A DNA stretch of 64,000 nucleotides from Sanderia malayensis (Eukaryota; Cnidaria; Scyphozoa; Semaeostomeae; Pelagiidae): assembly GCA_013076295.1 (NCBI GenBank), contig RQOL01000374.1, forward strand, positions 1,116,001 to 1,180,000, read 5' to 3'. This document shows, in pieces, positions 1 through 11,295 of this stretch; position 1 is the first letter of the stretch; every line of letters begins with the position of its first letter. Under the pieces are notes generated by a model, which made no database searches, was not told the DNA's origin, and saw only the letters and a program-made list of their open reading frames with translations. Both the position numbers and the translations under genes were made by a program.

Positions 1-554
1 GGCGCACTTCGTGTGCTGCATTTGCTCACGCTCATGCCTCTTTCAACCCCACGTACAATAGGTTAGCTCGCTGCGCTCACCTGATAACCCCTTATCATAA
101 TTTGTTGATTAAAACTTTGGGCTTGTTTACATTAGGCCTACCACGTGGGTCGGGCAAAAAGAGCCAATCAAATTGCAGCAAAAAGCGAAACGCGTCACGT
201 GAACAGCGAACGCTTTGTTTGAATTTGGAGTTTGTGACGCGAATTTGGAAGTTTCACCAGCGTAAACAGTGGTTTATTCGTGATAGCAAATTAGGCGAAC
301 TTTAACAAAGAATTTCCCAACCTTTTAGTGGAAACTGTGAGCTCTCATATAGATCACTTTTTGGTTCAGCCGGCAAAGAACAACTCACTTAAAAATAGGG
401 CAGATTGAGGGTTTCAAAAAAGCCTTTATGGATACCTCACTCGCCGTTTCGGCCCATTGTTTTGGGGCGTTTGACCTATTGTTTCGGGTTGAATCTATTG
501 TTTTAGCGTAGTTTCGAGCCTTGGCACGTGACATCACAGAATATATATATTAGA
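1..554. repeat. Long interspersed repeat R1, copy a (left-truncated by window)
   Basis: Bases 1-95 are one unit of the 114-bp satellite found at 20-22 kb; from about 80 the sequence matches three other copies (19199-19964, 20881-21644, 22259-23046) up to a shared sharp right end, GAATATATATATTAGA. The small open frame at 102-305 recurs in diverged form in the other copies and has no recognisable domain, so I treat it as non-coding. The flank right of the end differs in every copy, which indicates a true element boundary. Confidence 0.8.
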
Positions 555-635
555 TATTCAAAAATGAACGTTACATACCACTCCAAAAGGAGGTTGCAAA
601 GCAAACCATAAAGAGCAGCAAATAATAATTCTGTT

Positions 636-1160
636 GGTCAAATGCGAACTTGGTCAGATGATCATCGTTACTTTTAAATTGAAAGATATAATAGGTTTTA
701 TATTAACTAAATACATACCCGATCTACATACATACACTGCAGTTAAATTCATACCGTATTTCCTCGATTAAACACCCCCCTCGATTAAAAGCCCCCTCGA
801 ATAAACGCCCCCTTATTTTACCAACTTTTGCAATAAACGCCCCCTCAATTAAACATAAAAACATACGTAACATACATACTGACTAGGTTATATATAATAA
901 AACAATTGAACTAAAAGCACTTACATATACTGGATCTTTAGTATATCTGTATGAAGCTGAACCAAAAGCAAACTCGTTTCCACCACTGTTTATTTCTAAC
1001 AAGGAAAGAGTTAGCAAACATAAGCACAAATTGCATTAATAAGCAAGATATTTACATAGTAAAAAACAAAATTATGCTGTTAATCTTGAGCTCCATTGTC
1101 AATTTTTACAATTTTCAATTCTCCCACTTTCACTTTCTCTTTATACAGCTGACATTTCTT
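636..1160. repeat. Left arm of a long inverted repeat around the KDZ-like gene
   Basis: This stretch is the reverse complement of 6955-7300 with moderate divergence. The outer tip begins GGTCAAATGCGAACTTGG and the right arm ends in its complement. About 200 bases (690-895) are absent from the right arm and include the C-rich MITE listed separately. The arms probably are the terminal inverted repeats of the element carrying the KDZ-like transposase. I could not find a convincing target-site duplication outside them. Confidence 0.6.
745..870. repeat. C-rich MITE-like insertion in the left inverted-repeat arm
   Basis: Repeats of the pattern CTCGATTAAACGCCCCC, preceded by TACCGTATTTCCTC. The same terminal motif occurs in the MITEs at 9691-10131 and 38656-39076. 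It lies in the part of the left arm missing from the right arm, so it inserted after the arms formed. Confidence 0.5.
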
Positions 1161-1909
1161 CAGTGCACAGAGAGCTCTTCCCTACATCGTTTTACCAGCA
1201 AGTGCTTATCAATATAATATGTCAGTCAATGTTTCTTGATAATAGATAGATAGACAGGCGAGCTTAGGGAGCTAACCCACCATAATTGTGATTTGATCAA
1301 GCTGCTTTTAAATAGGGGGAACTTGCTCATGCGTGGTAAGACCACATTTTATTTATCTATATTTCGCCTGCCAACTTAAAGGTTTATGTGATTAACGTTT
1401 ATAACATGCTTTGATAATTTAACGATTTAGTGAACAGAAATTGTCGTCAGTTGCTGAAATGTCTCAATCAGTAAGTATCTTTTTGTCATTGATAATAGTC
1501 ATGGCTGTTAGATTCGAAATATCTGCGAATTGTGAACATTATCTGCATGATAATTTGTGTGTGAAGAAAGCAGTGTCTGCTCATTGTTTTATACCGAATT
1601 TAGACCACATCTGACAATATTTCTTCACAAAATCTTATGCTGGTATCATGGAATATAACAATTTATCATGAAATTTATCATTTTTCAGTATTCCTATCTT
1701 TCTAAGATTTTCCTATTGCACGTCACATTCCATCATTTGATCTTTTCTGTATACTCTCTCTGTCGCATAATTTGTACAATTTATCTGTTAGCAGCTTCAA
1801 CTATAAATGCATTGGTTAATTTTAGCATCAAAACATAATTTTCATTGGAAGCCAAACCAGTCTGATATCATGTGCTACTTTTTAATAATTTTGATTCTTT
1901 TGTTGTAGA
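1161..1909. other. Non-coding stretch, left interior of the KDZ-like element
   Basis: AT-rich sequence between the left inverted-repeat arm and the first recognisable transposase exon. A short TAGA run lies near 1245. I see no gene; it may hold the promoter and 5' leader of the downstream transposase. Confidence 0.4.
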
Positions 1910-3669
1910 CCAAGAAGACAGTGCGTGGTGGAAAGCAATGTCAGTATATCTCCAGTATTGGAAGGAGAAACGAGTTTGACAAGAGGAATGCACAACAGTT
2001 AGGCAAACATGTGAGCCAGTGTAGTTTATTTTATTTGTATGACAGATGTAATTGCAATGTGGGTTTTGGTTCGCCAAATTTTGGTGCTACCAGATTATCA
2101 GCATCCGATGCAGATACTGTGCTTCTTGCATGTCGGGATTTCATTTCACTGGGAGATGCATCAATCTCTGAAAATGAAAATGGTGATGTTGATGTTGATA
2201 TTGTGGATGCAATTGAAGTAGGTGCAATGGATGCACAGGAAGTTAGCCATCACGTAGATGGGGAAAGCAGTGAAGTTTTAGCTGAGGTAGTTGAGGAAAG
2301 ATGTAGTCTTGATATAGAAAGGGAGGAGTGTGTAGTTGAGGGAAGATCAGAAGATATACATGGAGAAAGCCACGCAGATGGTAGAGAATGTGAACAGAGT
2401 GTTGAATGTTGTAAAGTTGAAAGAGCTGGTGCTGGTGCACTTCCAAGCTCAAGTAGAGATGCAGATGATAGTGAGCAACATCAAACCTATTGTCACAGCC
2501 TGTTTGGTGACTAAATGGGAATTCATTTTTCATTACATATTTTATTATTTTGATGCATGTCGCATTGGAATTGAAATAATTATATGCATTTATTGCAATG
2601 AGATTTTTTGTTTTTAAATAGGATTTTAAATGGAATCCAGAAGAAGCAAAATTGTTTTTGGATTTGGTGCCACCTATGGTGAACGGTGGCATTCTAGAAG
2701 CATTAATAGAAGTTTTGCCAATGTCTATGCCAATGAAGAATTTACCTGCAGCAGATGTTGAAATTGATGCATGGTAATTTACTTAGAAGCTACTTTACTT
2801 TTTTGGTGCTCAATGACACACATAAGCCTGATTCTCATATACTGTAGATAGTCGCAGACCATCACCAATGATAGCTTTAAGACATGTGACAACATCTCTT
2901 CTTTTTGACAATAACAATGCAGACTCGCACGAATTCCCACGAGCGGGTCCAAAAGCGTCTTGTTGGTGTACTACTTGCGATAGATATATGGGAACACTTG
3001 TCGATACTCATCGGCGAGGTCGCTGACATGGTTTGCGATATGAGAACCAGCTACAATTTCATATTGTCAGCCATATTGCTTAACAAATATCCAAATATAG
3101 TCATGACCCATTTGTAGATTTCAGCACCAGATTCCGGATGCCATGAAAGGATATGTACCAATCAATGTGAATCGTGGTGGAAATAGCCTATTTCATGCCG
3201 TATCTATAGCACAATATGGACCATCTCTGTTTTGGCCATGTATCCGACTCTGCTGTGCCAAATACGGTTTACAAAGGCTCAGATCAGTTATTTCAAAGGT
3301 AGGAATGTTATCAGTATGTTGTTTTTATATTTTGGTTATGTTTGCCGCTTCCCACTGAAGTGCAGTATTATTATTATGCAGTATAATTTTTAATGTGATG
3401 CTTTAATATGGTTTTTACAGTTAAAAAAAGCTTGAATTGATTAACGAGGTCCTTCTCGGTTTGTTAGGAATCGCAGAATTATCCAACGAAAATTTGAAAG
3501 ATTTGAAATATGTAAGTGGAATGATTAATACCGTCTCCTGACTTCCCTTGCTCTTGAATTGTTTCAGCTTCTGTAACTTTTGACCTTATTTGTTATGCAA
3601 GTGTTTTCAATAGAATTCTCAATCTTCTTTTTACATTACTTTTTTGCTAATCTGGGGGGAACCAATAAT

Positions 3670-3743
3670 GTACTTGTGGTGTAAATGGTTGCACCTTTCT
3701 CATTCTACGGGAATAGTTCCAGGTTCGAATCCTGGCAAGTACG
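3670..3743 (+). tRNA. tRNA-Arg(UCU)-like gene or pseudogene
   Basis: The sequence folds into a cloverleaf. A 7-bp acceptor pairs GTACTTG with CAAGTAC. The D stem is GTGT/GCAC with GG in its loop. The anticodon stem TTCTC/GGGAA closes the loop ATTCTAC, so U33, anticodon UCU and A37 are in place. The variable loop has 5 bases, and the T stem CCAGG/CCTGG closes TTCGAAT. A-box-like TGGTGTAAATGG and a perfect B box GGTTCGAATCC are present. A T run at about 3788 could stop Pol III. There is one extra base between the D and anticodon stems. It lies in an intron-like gap of the KDZ-like pseudogene. Confidence 0.55.
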
Positions 3744-6153
3744 CTGCACTCTATGTTTATAACGGAACATTTCTATTCTGATTTCCTTTTTTTTTTCAGA
3801 GTGATATTTGCTCTCTTTACAGACTTAAAATTGTAGTATTTTCAACTTTTTAGCTATTCTTCACTTGGTACTTTTGTCTGAAGCCCTCGGAGTGACAATA
3901 AATTGCACTTTTGTTAGTCCATAGTAAGAACAGTGGAGCATAGGTATCCCATCACTGATGTTCCTTCGCTTTGGACATTGGATCCGAATTCTCCAGAAAG
4001 GAGCCATATCTGCCCACTAATTTGTGGACAACCACTGGATGGAAAATATGATGTCATGTGCACAGCTGGTGCCGTTTGTGCTACGAGTGTAGACGTCAAT
4101 TCTGAGCAAGAGAATTCTCAATTCTCAAACTGATTGGAAGCTCAAATCGCGTAAGACCGTTTTGAGTGCCCCTTGCAAATAATGTATTCCATGAAATATA
4201 GATTTTTATATGCGTAAAATGCTTTGCACTTTGCATGTTGATCAAGAACTTTATAGCGGTGTAGACAGCACTTTATGATGTTCATCGGACAGTTTGTAGA
4301 ATCTGATCATATCATTAGAAAACTATTTGAAGTATATTTTGTAATTATAGCTTGTGGATAAAGATAATACTTGCGGTAATAGCGTTTGGGAAGCTGCATC
4401 GAATGTTGCTTGTCGTAAAGCTCAGCTAGATGAAACAGGACTTTACCTGAGCAGTTGTTGGCATCAAATAACGCCAAAAGCATTAAACATGTACTGAGGA
4501 GAAATCTATGCTTATCCTCTGCTTCTGCAGCAGCATTTTATAACTGAGAGAACTGTTTTGTTTTTCTGGCAAGATGTTATCTGTAAATACTGGCCTTGGT
4601 TAAAAAAGGTTAAGCCCAATCTCGTTGATGCCATGACTCCAGTGCTTTCTGTCATGCATGGAAGAGGCCATGCTTGGCATTGTGAGGTAGACATGCTTTC
4701 TAGTTTACCAAGGGTGTGGCTCTACATAAAAATATGTACTTTAATGCATTTAATCAACCATGTAATCTTACAACTTTATTCATCCTCAGGTTATATTTAT
4801 TATTTATTTATATATTTGGCGGCAGGTGGGTAGAGGGGACAGCAATGGCTAATGGTGAGGAGCTCAAACAAGTCAACAGCTACTTGTCAAGAGATGCACA
4901 TATCACAAAACGAATGTTGCCAGAAAGCAAGAAACATTACAAGTTACCTCATACATTGAAATTCATCTTTTTGCAGAGATAATTATGTGGAGTTCTTTGC
5001 AGATAGAGAAGAATTGTTGACTGAATGTGCTGTGAGCTGGAATAAAAGAAAGATCTAGAATATGTCCAATCAGTTAGCAAAGAAATATACCCAGGTAACT
5101 CTAATTAATAAGGTTGAATTCATCATGATGTAGTGCTTACTTCCAGGCATAATTTTATCCACAAAACATCAATTATTTATTGTGGCATGAATTTGAATTC
5201 GTTTTTCAGACTAGAATGTCCTTAACTATACTTGAAAAGGATTTGTCGAACACATGTGCTGACTTAAAATTAAATAAAGACAAAATTAATTTTTTGGAAT
5301 GGAAGAATGAAATTGAACAGGCTGGGCTTGTTAAGGATGTAACTCGAAATTGTTCTTAATTTTTTGAATTGAATTGTATTGCACTTTTGTCTATATTTTA
5401 CTATTGGTGCTTGCTTCGTTGCGGCTGAGACAAGCAAACGCTACAATATTGAATTGTCAGACCCTGAACGCTATGTAATAAACATAGCTGAATTATATGC
5501 GATTGGTTGTAGCTTTTCGTAGGAAGATGCCAATGGTTGCAGATGCATATCAACAGCTTACATCATCTTGTATTCAAACAGTTCGAAGAAAGTTAGGAAA
5601 TGCCTTTCAGTTAGATATCAAGAAGACGTATCTCTCTATCTTTCAGCTATCCTCCAATCCAAGATGTTTAACAGGTAAAAATGATGTATTTGCTTTCTTT
5701 GTCAAGTGACATCTTTTATCAATTTTATTTTCTTCGCGCATCATTTATACCCCATAACTACATAACTAGATTCATCGAAAGGCTTTGTAAAGATCATCAG
5801 GCGATGCAAAAAATAAAAAGAAGCTTTGAAGCCAAAAGTAAAAGCATACAATTCCATTGCCACAGATTGCAAATTGCCAATTGCTAAATTTGAAGATGTT
5901 TGTTTGGGCACGATCCCATGGCATGAATATCAGCTTACGGAAGGTATTTTACAACACGCATGTGCATATGGTATAAACTTTGCATTATTAATTCTGCTTC
6001 TAATAATTGCCAGCATTGACTGAAGGCAATATAGCATTAGTAATAATAATAATGCTCTGCTTGCCTGCATCATCGTATAAAGGATGCTCACTGAAAAATG
6101 AGCTGGAGCCAACGTATTTTGAATAGCACAGAACAAGGATTCTTCACTTGTAA

Positions 6154-6333
6154 TTACAGTCTACTCTCAATAAGTGGAACCCCGGATAAGTGGAACTTTC
6201 GCCTAGTGGAACCAATTCTCCAGTCCCTCGGATTTGCATTAACAAACCTATAATTCGGATAAGTGGTACATTCAATAAGTGAAACCATTTTTTCGGTCCT
6301 GTGCAGGTTCCATTTACCGAAAGTATACTGTAA
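6154..6333. mobile_element. Short pogo/Tigger-like MITE
   Basis: About 180 bp with inverted ends. The left end reads CAGTCTACTCTCAATAAGTG after TA. The right end reads as its diverged complement, closing ACTG before TA. Repeats of the type GGATAAGTGGAAC occur inside. CAGT termini with TA target sites fit the pogo/Tigger branch of Tc1/mariner. There is no coding sequence. Confidence 0.6.
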
Positions 6334-6535
6334 TCAATTGAGCAGCGAAATTGCATGGTAAACTCAGTAAGCAGGTCAGAAAATCTCATCACGCACCGAT
6401 GTTACATTTTCAGTTCTTTAGATTGTTAAACATTCTGAAAGCTATTGTGTTTCTCAGATACTCCAAGAAAGAGAGTGAAGCCGAGGAAATCCATTTTTTC
6501 AAGCAAGATTGCTTTGAAACATGTGATTGAATAAT

Positions 6536-6827
6536 ATAACACCACAACGAAGCTGGCAAGCAATGCAATACCGCTGTTGATGTTATTTATAGAAATACCT
6601 CATTTGTGTGTGGCAAATTTCCCAGGAATAGTGAGGACGGTTCATTTCAATGATTGACTTAAATAACCTTTGTGTATTTACTTTTCTTTTGGTAATTTCC
6701 AAATGTTCTCTTACTGTGATATTTTAGATCTTTTAGAAAACGATGTCCCCGTATTCCTAAAAAAGACCATTGTTGATAAGCACGTGATGAAATAATTTTA
6801 CGTATAAAAATCAGTTACTTTGAAGAA
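6536..6827. other. Non-coding stretch, right interior of the KDZ-like element
   Basis: AT-rich sequence downstream of the last recognisable transposase segment. I see nothing further in it. Confidence 0.4.
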
Positions 6828-6950
6828 TCGCTAACGCTCGTGCTCCTTTCAACCCCACGTACAGTGGGTTAGCTCGCTATGCCTGCCTGTCTATCCATTA
6901 TCAAAAAACATTGACTCACATATTATATTGATAAGCACGTGCTGGTATAA
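6828..6950. repeat. Single diverged unit of the 114-bp satellite
   Basis: Contains the satellite signatures CTTTCAACCCCACGTACAGT, GGGTTAGCTCGCT and CTATCCATTATCAAAAAACA. It is one isolated unit, more than 13 kb from the main arrays at 20-22 kb. Confidence 0.65.
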
Positions 6951-6953
6951 AAT

Positions 6954-7300
6954 CACTTTCACTTTCTTTTTATACAGCTGTATAAAAAGAAAGTGAAAGT
7001 GGCAGAATTGAAAATTGTAAAAACTGACAATGGAATTCAAGATTAACAGCATAATTTCGTGTTTTACTATGTAAATATCTTGATTATTAATGCAATTTGT
7101 GCTTATGTTGGCTTAACGTTTTCTTTGTTAGAAATAAAGAGTTGTGGAAATGACTTTGATTTGGGTTCAACTTCATACAGATTTACTAAAAGATCCAGTA
7201 CATGTAAGTGCTTTTAAGTCAATTGTTTTATTATATATGACCTATTATACTTTTCAATTCAAAAGTAACAATGATCCTCTGATCAAGTTCGCATTTGACC
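6954..7300. repeat. Right arm of the long inverted repeat, with a 48-bp perfect palindrome at its inner edge
   Basis: Reverse-complement partner of 636-1160. At 6954-7001 it contains a perfect palindrome of two 24-base halves meeting at CAGCTG, with no loop. The left arm has only one half. The open frame starting at 7144 lies largely inside this arm and is probably not a gene in its own right. Confidence 0.65.
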
Positions 7301-7436
7301 TGAAACTATATGTGGCAGCAAACCTAAATAAAAACATCACTTTCTCACAGCTTGGCGGGATTTTAGCCGCCATGACAGACAAGTTTGTTGCGTTTTGTTG
7401 CATTTCTATTGTTAGAAAAGAAATGAATCAGTTTAA

Positions 7437-7775
7437 TTGACTATCAATACCAATTACAAAGCACAAACTCAAACAATTCCATACACTAATTGTGTAAATT
7501 CACTTAGTGGATTGTACAAGGTGTTGGGAGTTCCAGCACTTCAATTTACAGCTGATATGGCTTTATCAACTCAAGGATATGCACTGTATGCATTTAAGTT
7601 AACTAATACTAGAATGGAAGGGGGAGTTAAAGTAGTAGACGTTAGAAATTCACAAGTACAGATGCAAATTAAAGTTCCTTCTACACTGAACAAAAAGCAA
7701 GTTGCATTTGGAATTATGTATTCAAGTAATCATTCAACTTTCAATGTAATCATTCAACTTTCAATTTCACCATAA
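7437..7775 (+). pseudogene. Capsid-like fragment, possibly from a Polinton/Maverick-type element
   Basis: A 112-residue open frame with a stretch reading GYALYAFKLT, then VDVRNSQVQMQIKVP, then VAFGIMYSS and STFNVI near the end. In the major capsid proteins of Polinton-type elements, as I remember them, the C-terminal part has a similar order: a YxLYAFDLT-like strand, a beta strand with small or polar residues, then a strand with an aromatic and Glu or Ser. Nothing upstream is recognisable, so it is at most a C-terminal fragment. It is followed at 7818-8097 by a frame that may be a protease of the same element. No polymerase or integrase of such an element is visible nearby. The assignment is tentative. 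Confidence 0.3.
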
Positions 7776-7817
7776 ATAAAAAAGAGAGGGTAAATAAAGA
7801 TATTTAATAAATAGAAG

Positions 7818-8097
7818 AAATATAGATAGAAAGAATAGTTTCCAAATTAAACATCTATGGTGAGGATTTATATAACATTTGTAATGAAGATAGTAATATA
7901 AGAGAAACCTTTAAAAGTATATTAACAGAAGATGAAATTAAACTATTGATTCGAGATGAAAGAATATTTTTAAACTGGTTTAAGGATGTGCTTCATAGTG
8001 AGTTTCCTATGTCTTTTATATTATTTTCAACTTCTATAAATGAAGGAGACAAGGGACATTGGTTAACAGTGTATTTTGATGTTATTGGAAAATGCTA
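7818..8097 (+). pseudogene. Open frame with a GHW motif, possibly an adenain-like protease fragment
   Basis: A 92-codon open frame without a usable ATG ends at TAA 8095-8097. It reads DEIKLLIRDERIFLNWF near the middle and closes with FILFSTSINEGDKGHWLTVY. A hydrophobic strand, a polar loop and G-x-HW-x3-Y is the arrangement around the catalytic His in adenain-like cysteine proteases of adenoviruses and Polintons. The expected downstream Asp/Glu and Cys motifs are missing because the frame ends soon after. Its position just behind a capsid-like fragment supports the idea weakly. It could equally be an exon of an unrelated protein. Confidence 0.25.
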
Positions 8098-8218
8098 AGA
8101 GGTATGACGTGATCAAAAGCTTTTACTGGCCCCCAGCAAGGGGGGGAATTGTTTTGAGCGTCCAGCTATTGTTTTACTTTATATGAACTGACCAATCATT
8201 GCATAGTTTGGGTCGGTT

Positions 8219-8955
8219 ATGATTTTGGGGTTGTTGAATTCTAGGCCGAGAAAAAGAAAGGACAGGAATCAGGAATCGGATATTAAGGGAAACCCCATTG
8301 AAGAAATTGGATATTATGAAATTGTCATGTCGAAAACAGGCAAAAATGAAGAAACTGAAATTATCCTGTTGTCTGGTACATTCTCCAATACAACGTTGGT
8401 TGTGGATTGTACCCGGCAGTGTATTTTTCAAAACCTTCTTTTAGGTCACTACTTTGTAAATAGTATTTACAAGTTAAATACTTTGGAGCGTCATGTTGGT
8501 GAGCTCGTTAGTCAGATGGTCGAGTCAATTATTGAAGGACACCGGCTCAATCAGTTCATCTCACAAAACATCAGCATTGTTGATATTTCCACATCAGAAG
8601 CTGTGGCTGTTTTGGCTGAGTGTAATGCAAAATGTTCTATTGCATTGGAGTCAGATGTATTTCTCGAAGACAGTGAGGATGAAAATTTGCTCTTGTTCCA
8701 CCTGCAACGCTTGACTGACTTTCAGAAGAGATATGCACAGTTGTGTTTATCACTTCCACCATCATGTCGTTGTTTTTATTAGATGGATCCAACATGCTTT
8801 ACGTTGACATTCACATGAACAAAGTTTACTCTATTCCAGGTGGTGCGATTATTTTGAAAAACAATTATACACTGCGTGCATTTTTATCTTATTTAAATCG
8901 GTTATCTCCCATGACAAGTGGTAGAATCGAAGTAATGAGTGCACCAAAGCATTGA
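8219..8955 (+). pseudogene. Peptidase-like protein of the kind carried by animal transposons, frameshifted
   Basis: Two overlapping frames, 8219-8782 (187 residues) and 8743-8955, join naturally by one frameshift near 8765. The first opens with a basic NSRPRKRKDR and has a Cys-containing segment, VVDCTRQCIFQNLLLGHYF. The second reads FLLDGSNMLYVDIHMNKVYS, then PGGAIIL and LRAFLSYLNRL. This layout resembles the herpes-tegument-like (C76) or OTU-like cysteine peptidase domains I know from transposon proteins: a Cys box near the start and, much later, a DSH-type motif followed by G-x-A-x-x-L and an amphipathic helix. In those families the second box has Asp-Ser-His; here it is Asp-Gly-Ser. I do not see a transposase in the same frame. 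Confidence 0.3.
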
Positions 8956-9690
8956 CATGAATGAGATGTCTATTGGTGATATTTTGTTTTTGTTTCATTC
9001 TTTTGTTCTTTTTAGTTATGGTTGAATAAAAAAATTAGTTTACTGATACGCTTCATGTGGAACTATTTTTCTTGCATACCACGTGCAAAATGTCTCTTGA
9101 CATACTTTCTACCCCTAGGGACAGTAGAAGTTAGATTGATTGAAAGTGAAGACTTTATGACAGGTATGTTTTCAGCGCAATTATATTTATTTTTGCATAT
9201 CTTGGTTGCATATTCACATATTGTCACGCAATTCGTATTCGGATCAAGCATAAAAGTGTCTTTCAAAGGAACAACATTCAATTATTTTCTATAATTCCGA
9301 CCATATCCAGCTAATCTTAAGATTATTACTAAATGAAAACGCAAAAATTACAAATACGATAATCTAATAATAAAAAAATAAATAAAAAATGGTGAAGGTT
9401 CTGTCACTCCCACCTTTTCATTGTAAATTATACCTCGATGGGACATTCAGTACTTTATGCCACTTTTAACACACCAAAATTTTTGACAGACATCAATATT
9501 CTTCAAAAAATTTTGTTTTCAGCTTGAAATTTTTGGTGACCGACTTAAGGTGTAAATACGCCTAAACATCGATCAAGTCAAATTGTATGAAGATGACTAG
9601 TGGCGCAGGTGTTTTCTAAACCCAAACCTATTAAGGTTGTCCCGAAATAAACCATACTCATTTCATTCTTGCAATGTTGATTATGTTGAA
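8956..9690. other. Non-coding stretch
   Basis: AT-rich. The 9022-9294 open frame has no recognisable motif and odd composition. I see no gene or repeat I can name. Confidence 0.4.
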
Positions 9691-10131
9691 TTATAGGATT
9701 TCCTCTATTAGGCGCCCGGGAGCTTGTTAGATATTTTGCAAAATTGTGTGGACGCTTATTAGAGGGGAGCGCTTACAAGGTGGGGGTGCTTATTTCACAG
9801 TTCTGAAATTTTAAAATCAGGCAACCTCAAAAGCAAAGAATAATCTTATATAGTTCCGCATGGTATTCAATATTAAACAGTCAAGATCAAATTCAACTGC
9901 TGATCTTGAATGCATTTCATTTTCCGAACGCTCAAGACGCGATGAAAGAGTTTTTCCAGCCAAGAGTTTCAACGTTATTATTTGAACAGAACAATGAAAA
10001 TGTAAGGGATTTTTTAACCGCCCTGGGTGATTAACAGAGGTGGGCGTTTTTTCACACTTCTTGATTTTAGGGGCGTCTATTGGAGGGGACGGTTAAAAGA
10101 GGGTGGGCGCTAGCTAGAGGAATTACGGTAT
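9691..10131. mobile_element. MITE with G/C-rich TACCGTAATTCC-type termini
   Basis: The left end (ATTTCCTCTATTAGGCGCCC) is the diverged inverse of the right end (GGGCGCTAGCTAGAGGAATT followed by ACGGTAT). Subterminal GCTTATTAGAGGGG motifs occur on both sides. No coding sequence. The ends resemble those of 38656-39076 and the fragment at 745-870, so these form one family. Confidence 0.6.
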
Positions 10132-10915
10132 ATGCATTTAGTACCAATAAGAAAAAATCTAAGTTTTGAACAACAACACACCAAAAAACATAAATCCAGC
10201 TTTGTCGATCCCAACCTTTCAATACCCCGAAGTAACACTTGAACAGCCTCAACATTCTGAAAGCTTTGATTTCATACCTAATGTTACTCTGAAATTATTC
10301 ATAGCCGATGCAATGTGTAAGTTTGCTTGAATATCCAGGGTTGAGTGAAACCATAGTTAACGACTCGTACAGCGTTTGAGTGTGTTTCAAACCAAATTGC
10401 ATTCGAATGAGAGTTCCTTGCTTAAGACTTGGATAAATAGCAGTCCTTGTCCATATGAAGTTTGAATCTGATTATATTTTTAAAACTTAGATTCGTAAAG
10501 CCTTGACGGTTGTACATTCATGGCATATTTTAAAGGTATACATATTTTTTTTATAAGAACCAGATAATTTTTGCCGAGGCTCAATGTTCTTAATTCTTTT
10601 ATAATTTGAGGCTCAAATGTTCTTAAAAGTGTTCTTATTTTATTTTTGCAGTGATATTAGACCAGAACTCAAACATTATTTACACATGTACGCAGCTACT
10701 TTACTACAGCATAACCGGTAGTCTTATGAATGACTTTTGTTTAGGAATTGCATGGTTTTGTTTGGTTGAAGTGAAAAAATTCAAAAATCACTTTTTCTTT
10801 CTTTTTAATTTCTCATCCAAGGCAGAGCATGTTCTAAACTTGTTCTTATTTTTTTGAGAAATCGAGCCTCAGTGTTCCTATAAAGTGTATTCTTATAAAA
10901 AGTGTAATATGAATA
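10132..10915. other. Non-coding stretch
   Basis: No ORF with recognisable content on either strand. Two copies of GAGGCTCAATGTTCTTAA-like text lie at 10577 and 10609, so part of it is a local duplication. Confidence 0.4.
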
Positions 10916-11225
10916 TGAAAAACAAGTGTATATGGGTGTGTATAAATGGAGACAAGTGTATTAGTGCATTTCCAGAACGCATCTGGGTGAAAACTCGTAA
11001 ATACAGTGAATAGCAAGTGTAGAAGGGTGTGTATAAGTGAACACAAGTGTATTAGTATATTATCAGAGTGCATTTGGGTAAAAACATGTAAATACAGTGA
11101 AAAGCAAGTGTATAAGGGTGTGTATAAGTGGAGACAAGTGTATTAGTGCATTATCAGAGTGCGTTTGGGTGAAAACTCGTAAATACGGTGAATAGCAAGT
11201 GTATAAGAGTGTTATCACAGTGTAC
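10916..11225. repeat. Tandem repeat, about 91-bp unit, just over three copies
   Basis: Units start with GCAAGTGTATAAGGGTGTGT at about 10923, 11013, 11104 and 11195. Each carries ACAAGTGTATTAGT, a CAGA[AG][CT]GC step and AAATAC[AG]GTGAA. Copies differ by a few substitutions. The array lies directly upstream of the transposase-OTU pseudogene. Confidence 0.8.
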
Positions 11226-11295
11226 CTCTCTGAACAGTGTGTAAATCGTTATTGCAAACATTGCAAATATTTCCTTCAGGAATGTATCATCTTAC

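Larger units (their letters stand above)
1910..6535 (+). pseudogene. KDZ-like (Kyakuja/Dileera/Zisupton) DNA transposase, decayed, multi-exon
   Basis: Scattered exons on the plus strand share one order. An N-terminal part lies at 1910-2514. An exon at 2619-2775 follows a TAAATAG acceptor. A degenerate OTU/vertnin-like segment (GGNSLFHAVSIAQYG) lies at 3120-3300. The transposase core lies at 4390-5050. A coiled region is at 5210-5360 and a basic tail near 6460-6535. The core shows FFWQDVICKYWPW, then MHGRGHAWHC, then GEELKQVNSYLS, then SWNKRKI. These are motifs I associate with KDZ transposases, whose acidic residues cut and join DNA ends. Stops and frame changes between segments, and the lost Asp and Cys in the OTU-like segment, indicate a pseudogene. 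It sits between inverted arms at 636-1160 and 6955-7300. Family assignment is from memory. Confidence 0.6.

Noticed and set aside
554..640. A target duplication for R1 copy a
   Set aside because: No repeat of the flank is available because the left end is outside the window.
2243..2692. 149-residue minus-strand frame
   Set aside because: Antisense to the N-terminal and second exons of the KDZ-like gene; His/Leu-rich composition without a motif.
7144..7440. 98-residue plus-strand frame
   Set aside because: Most of it is the right inverted-repeat arm; the left arm does not conserve the frame.
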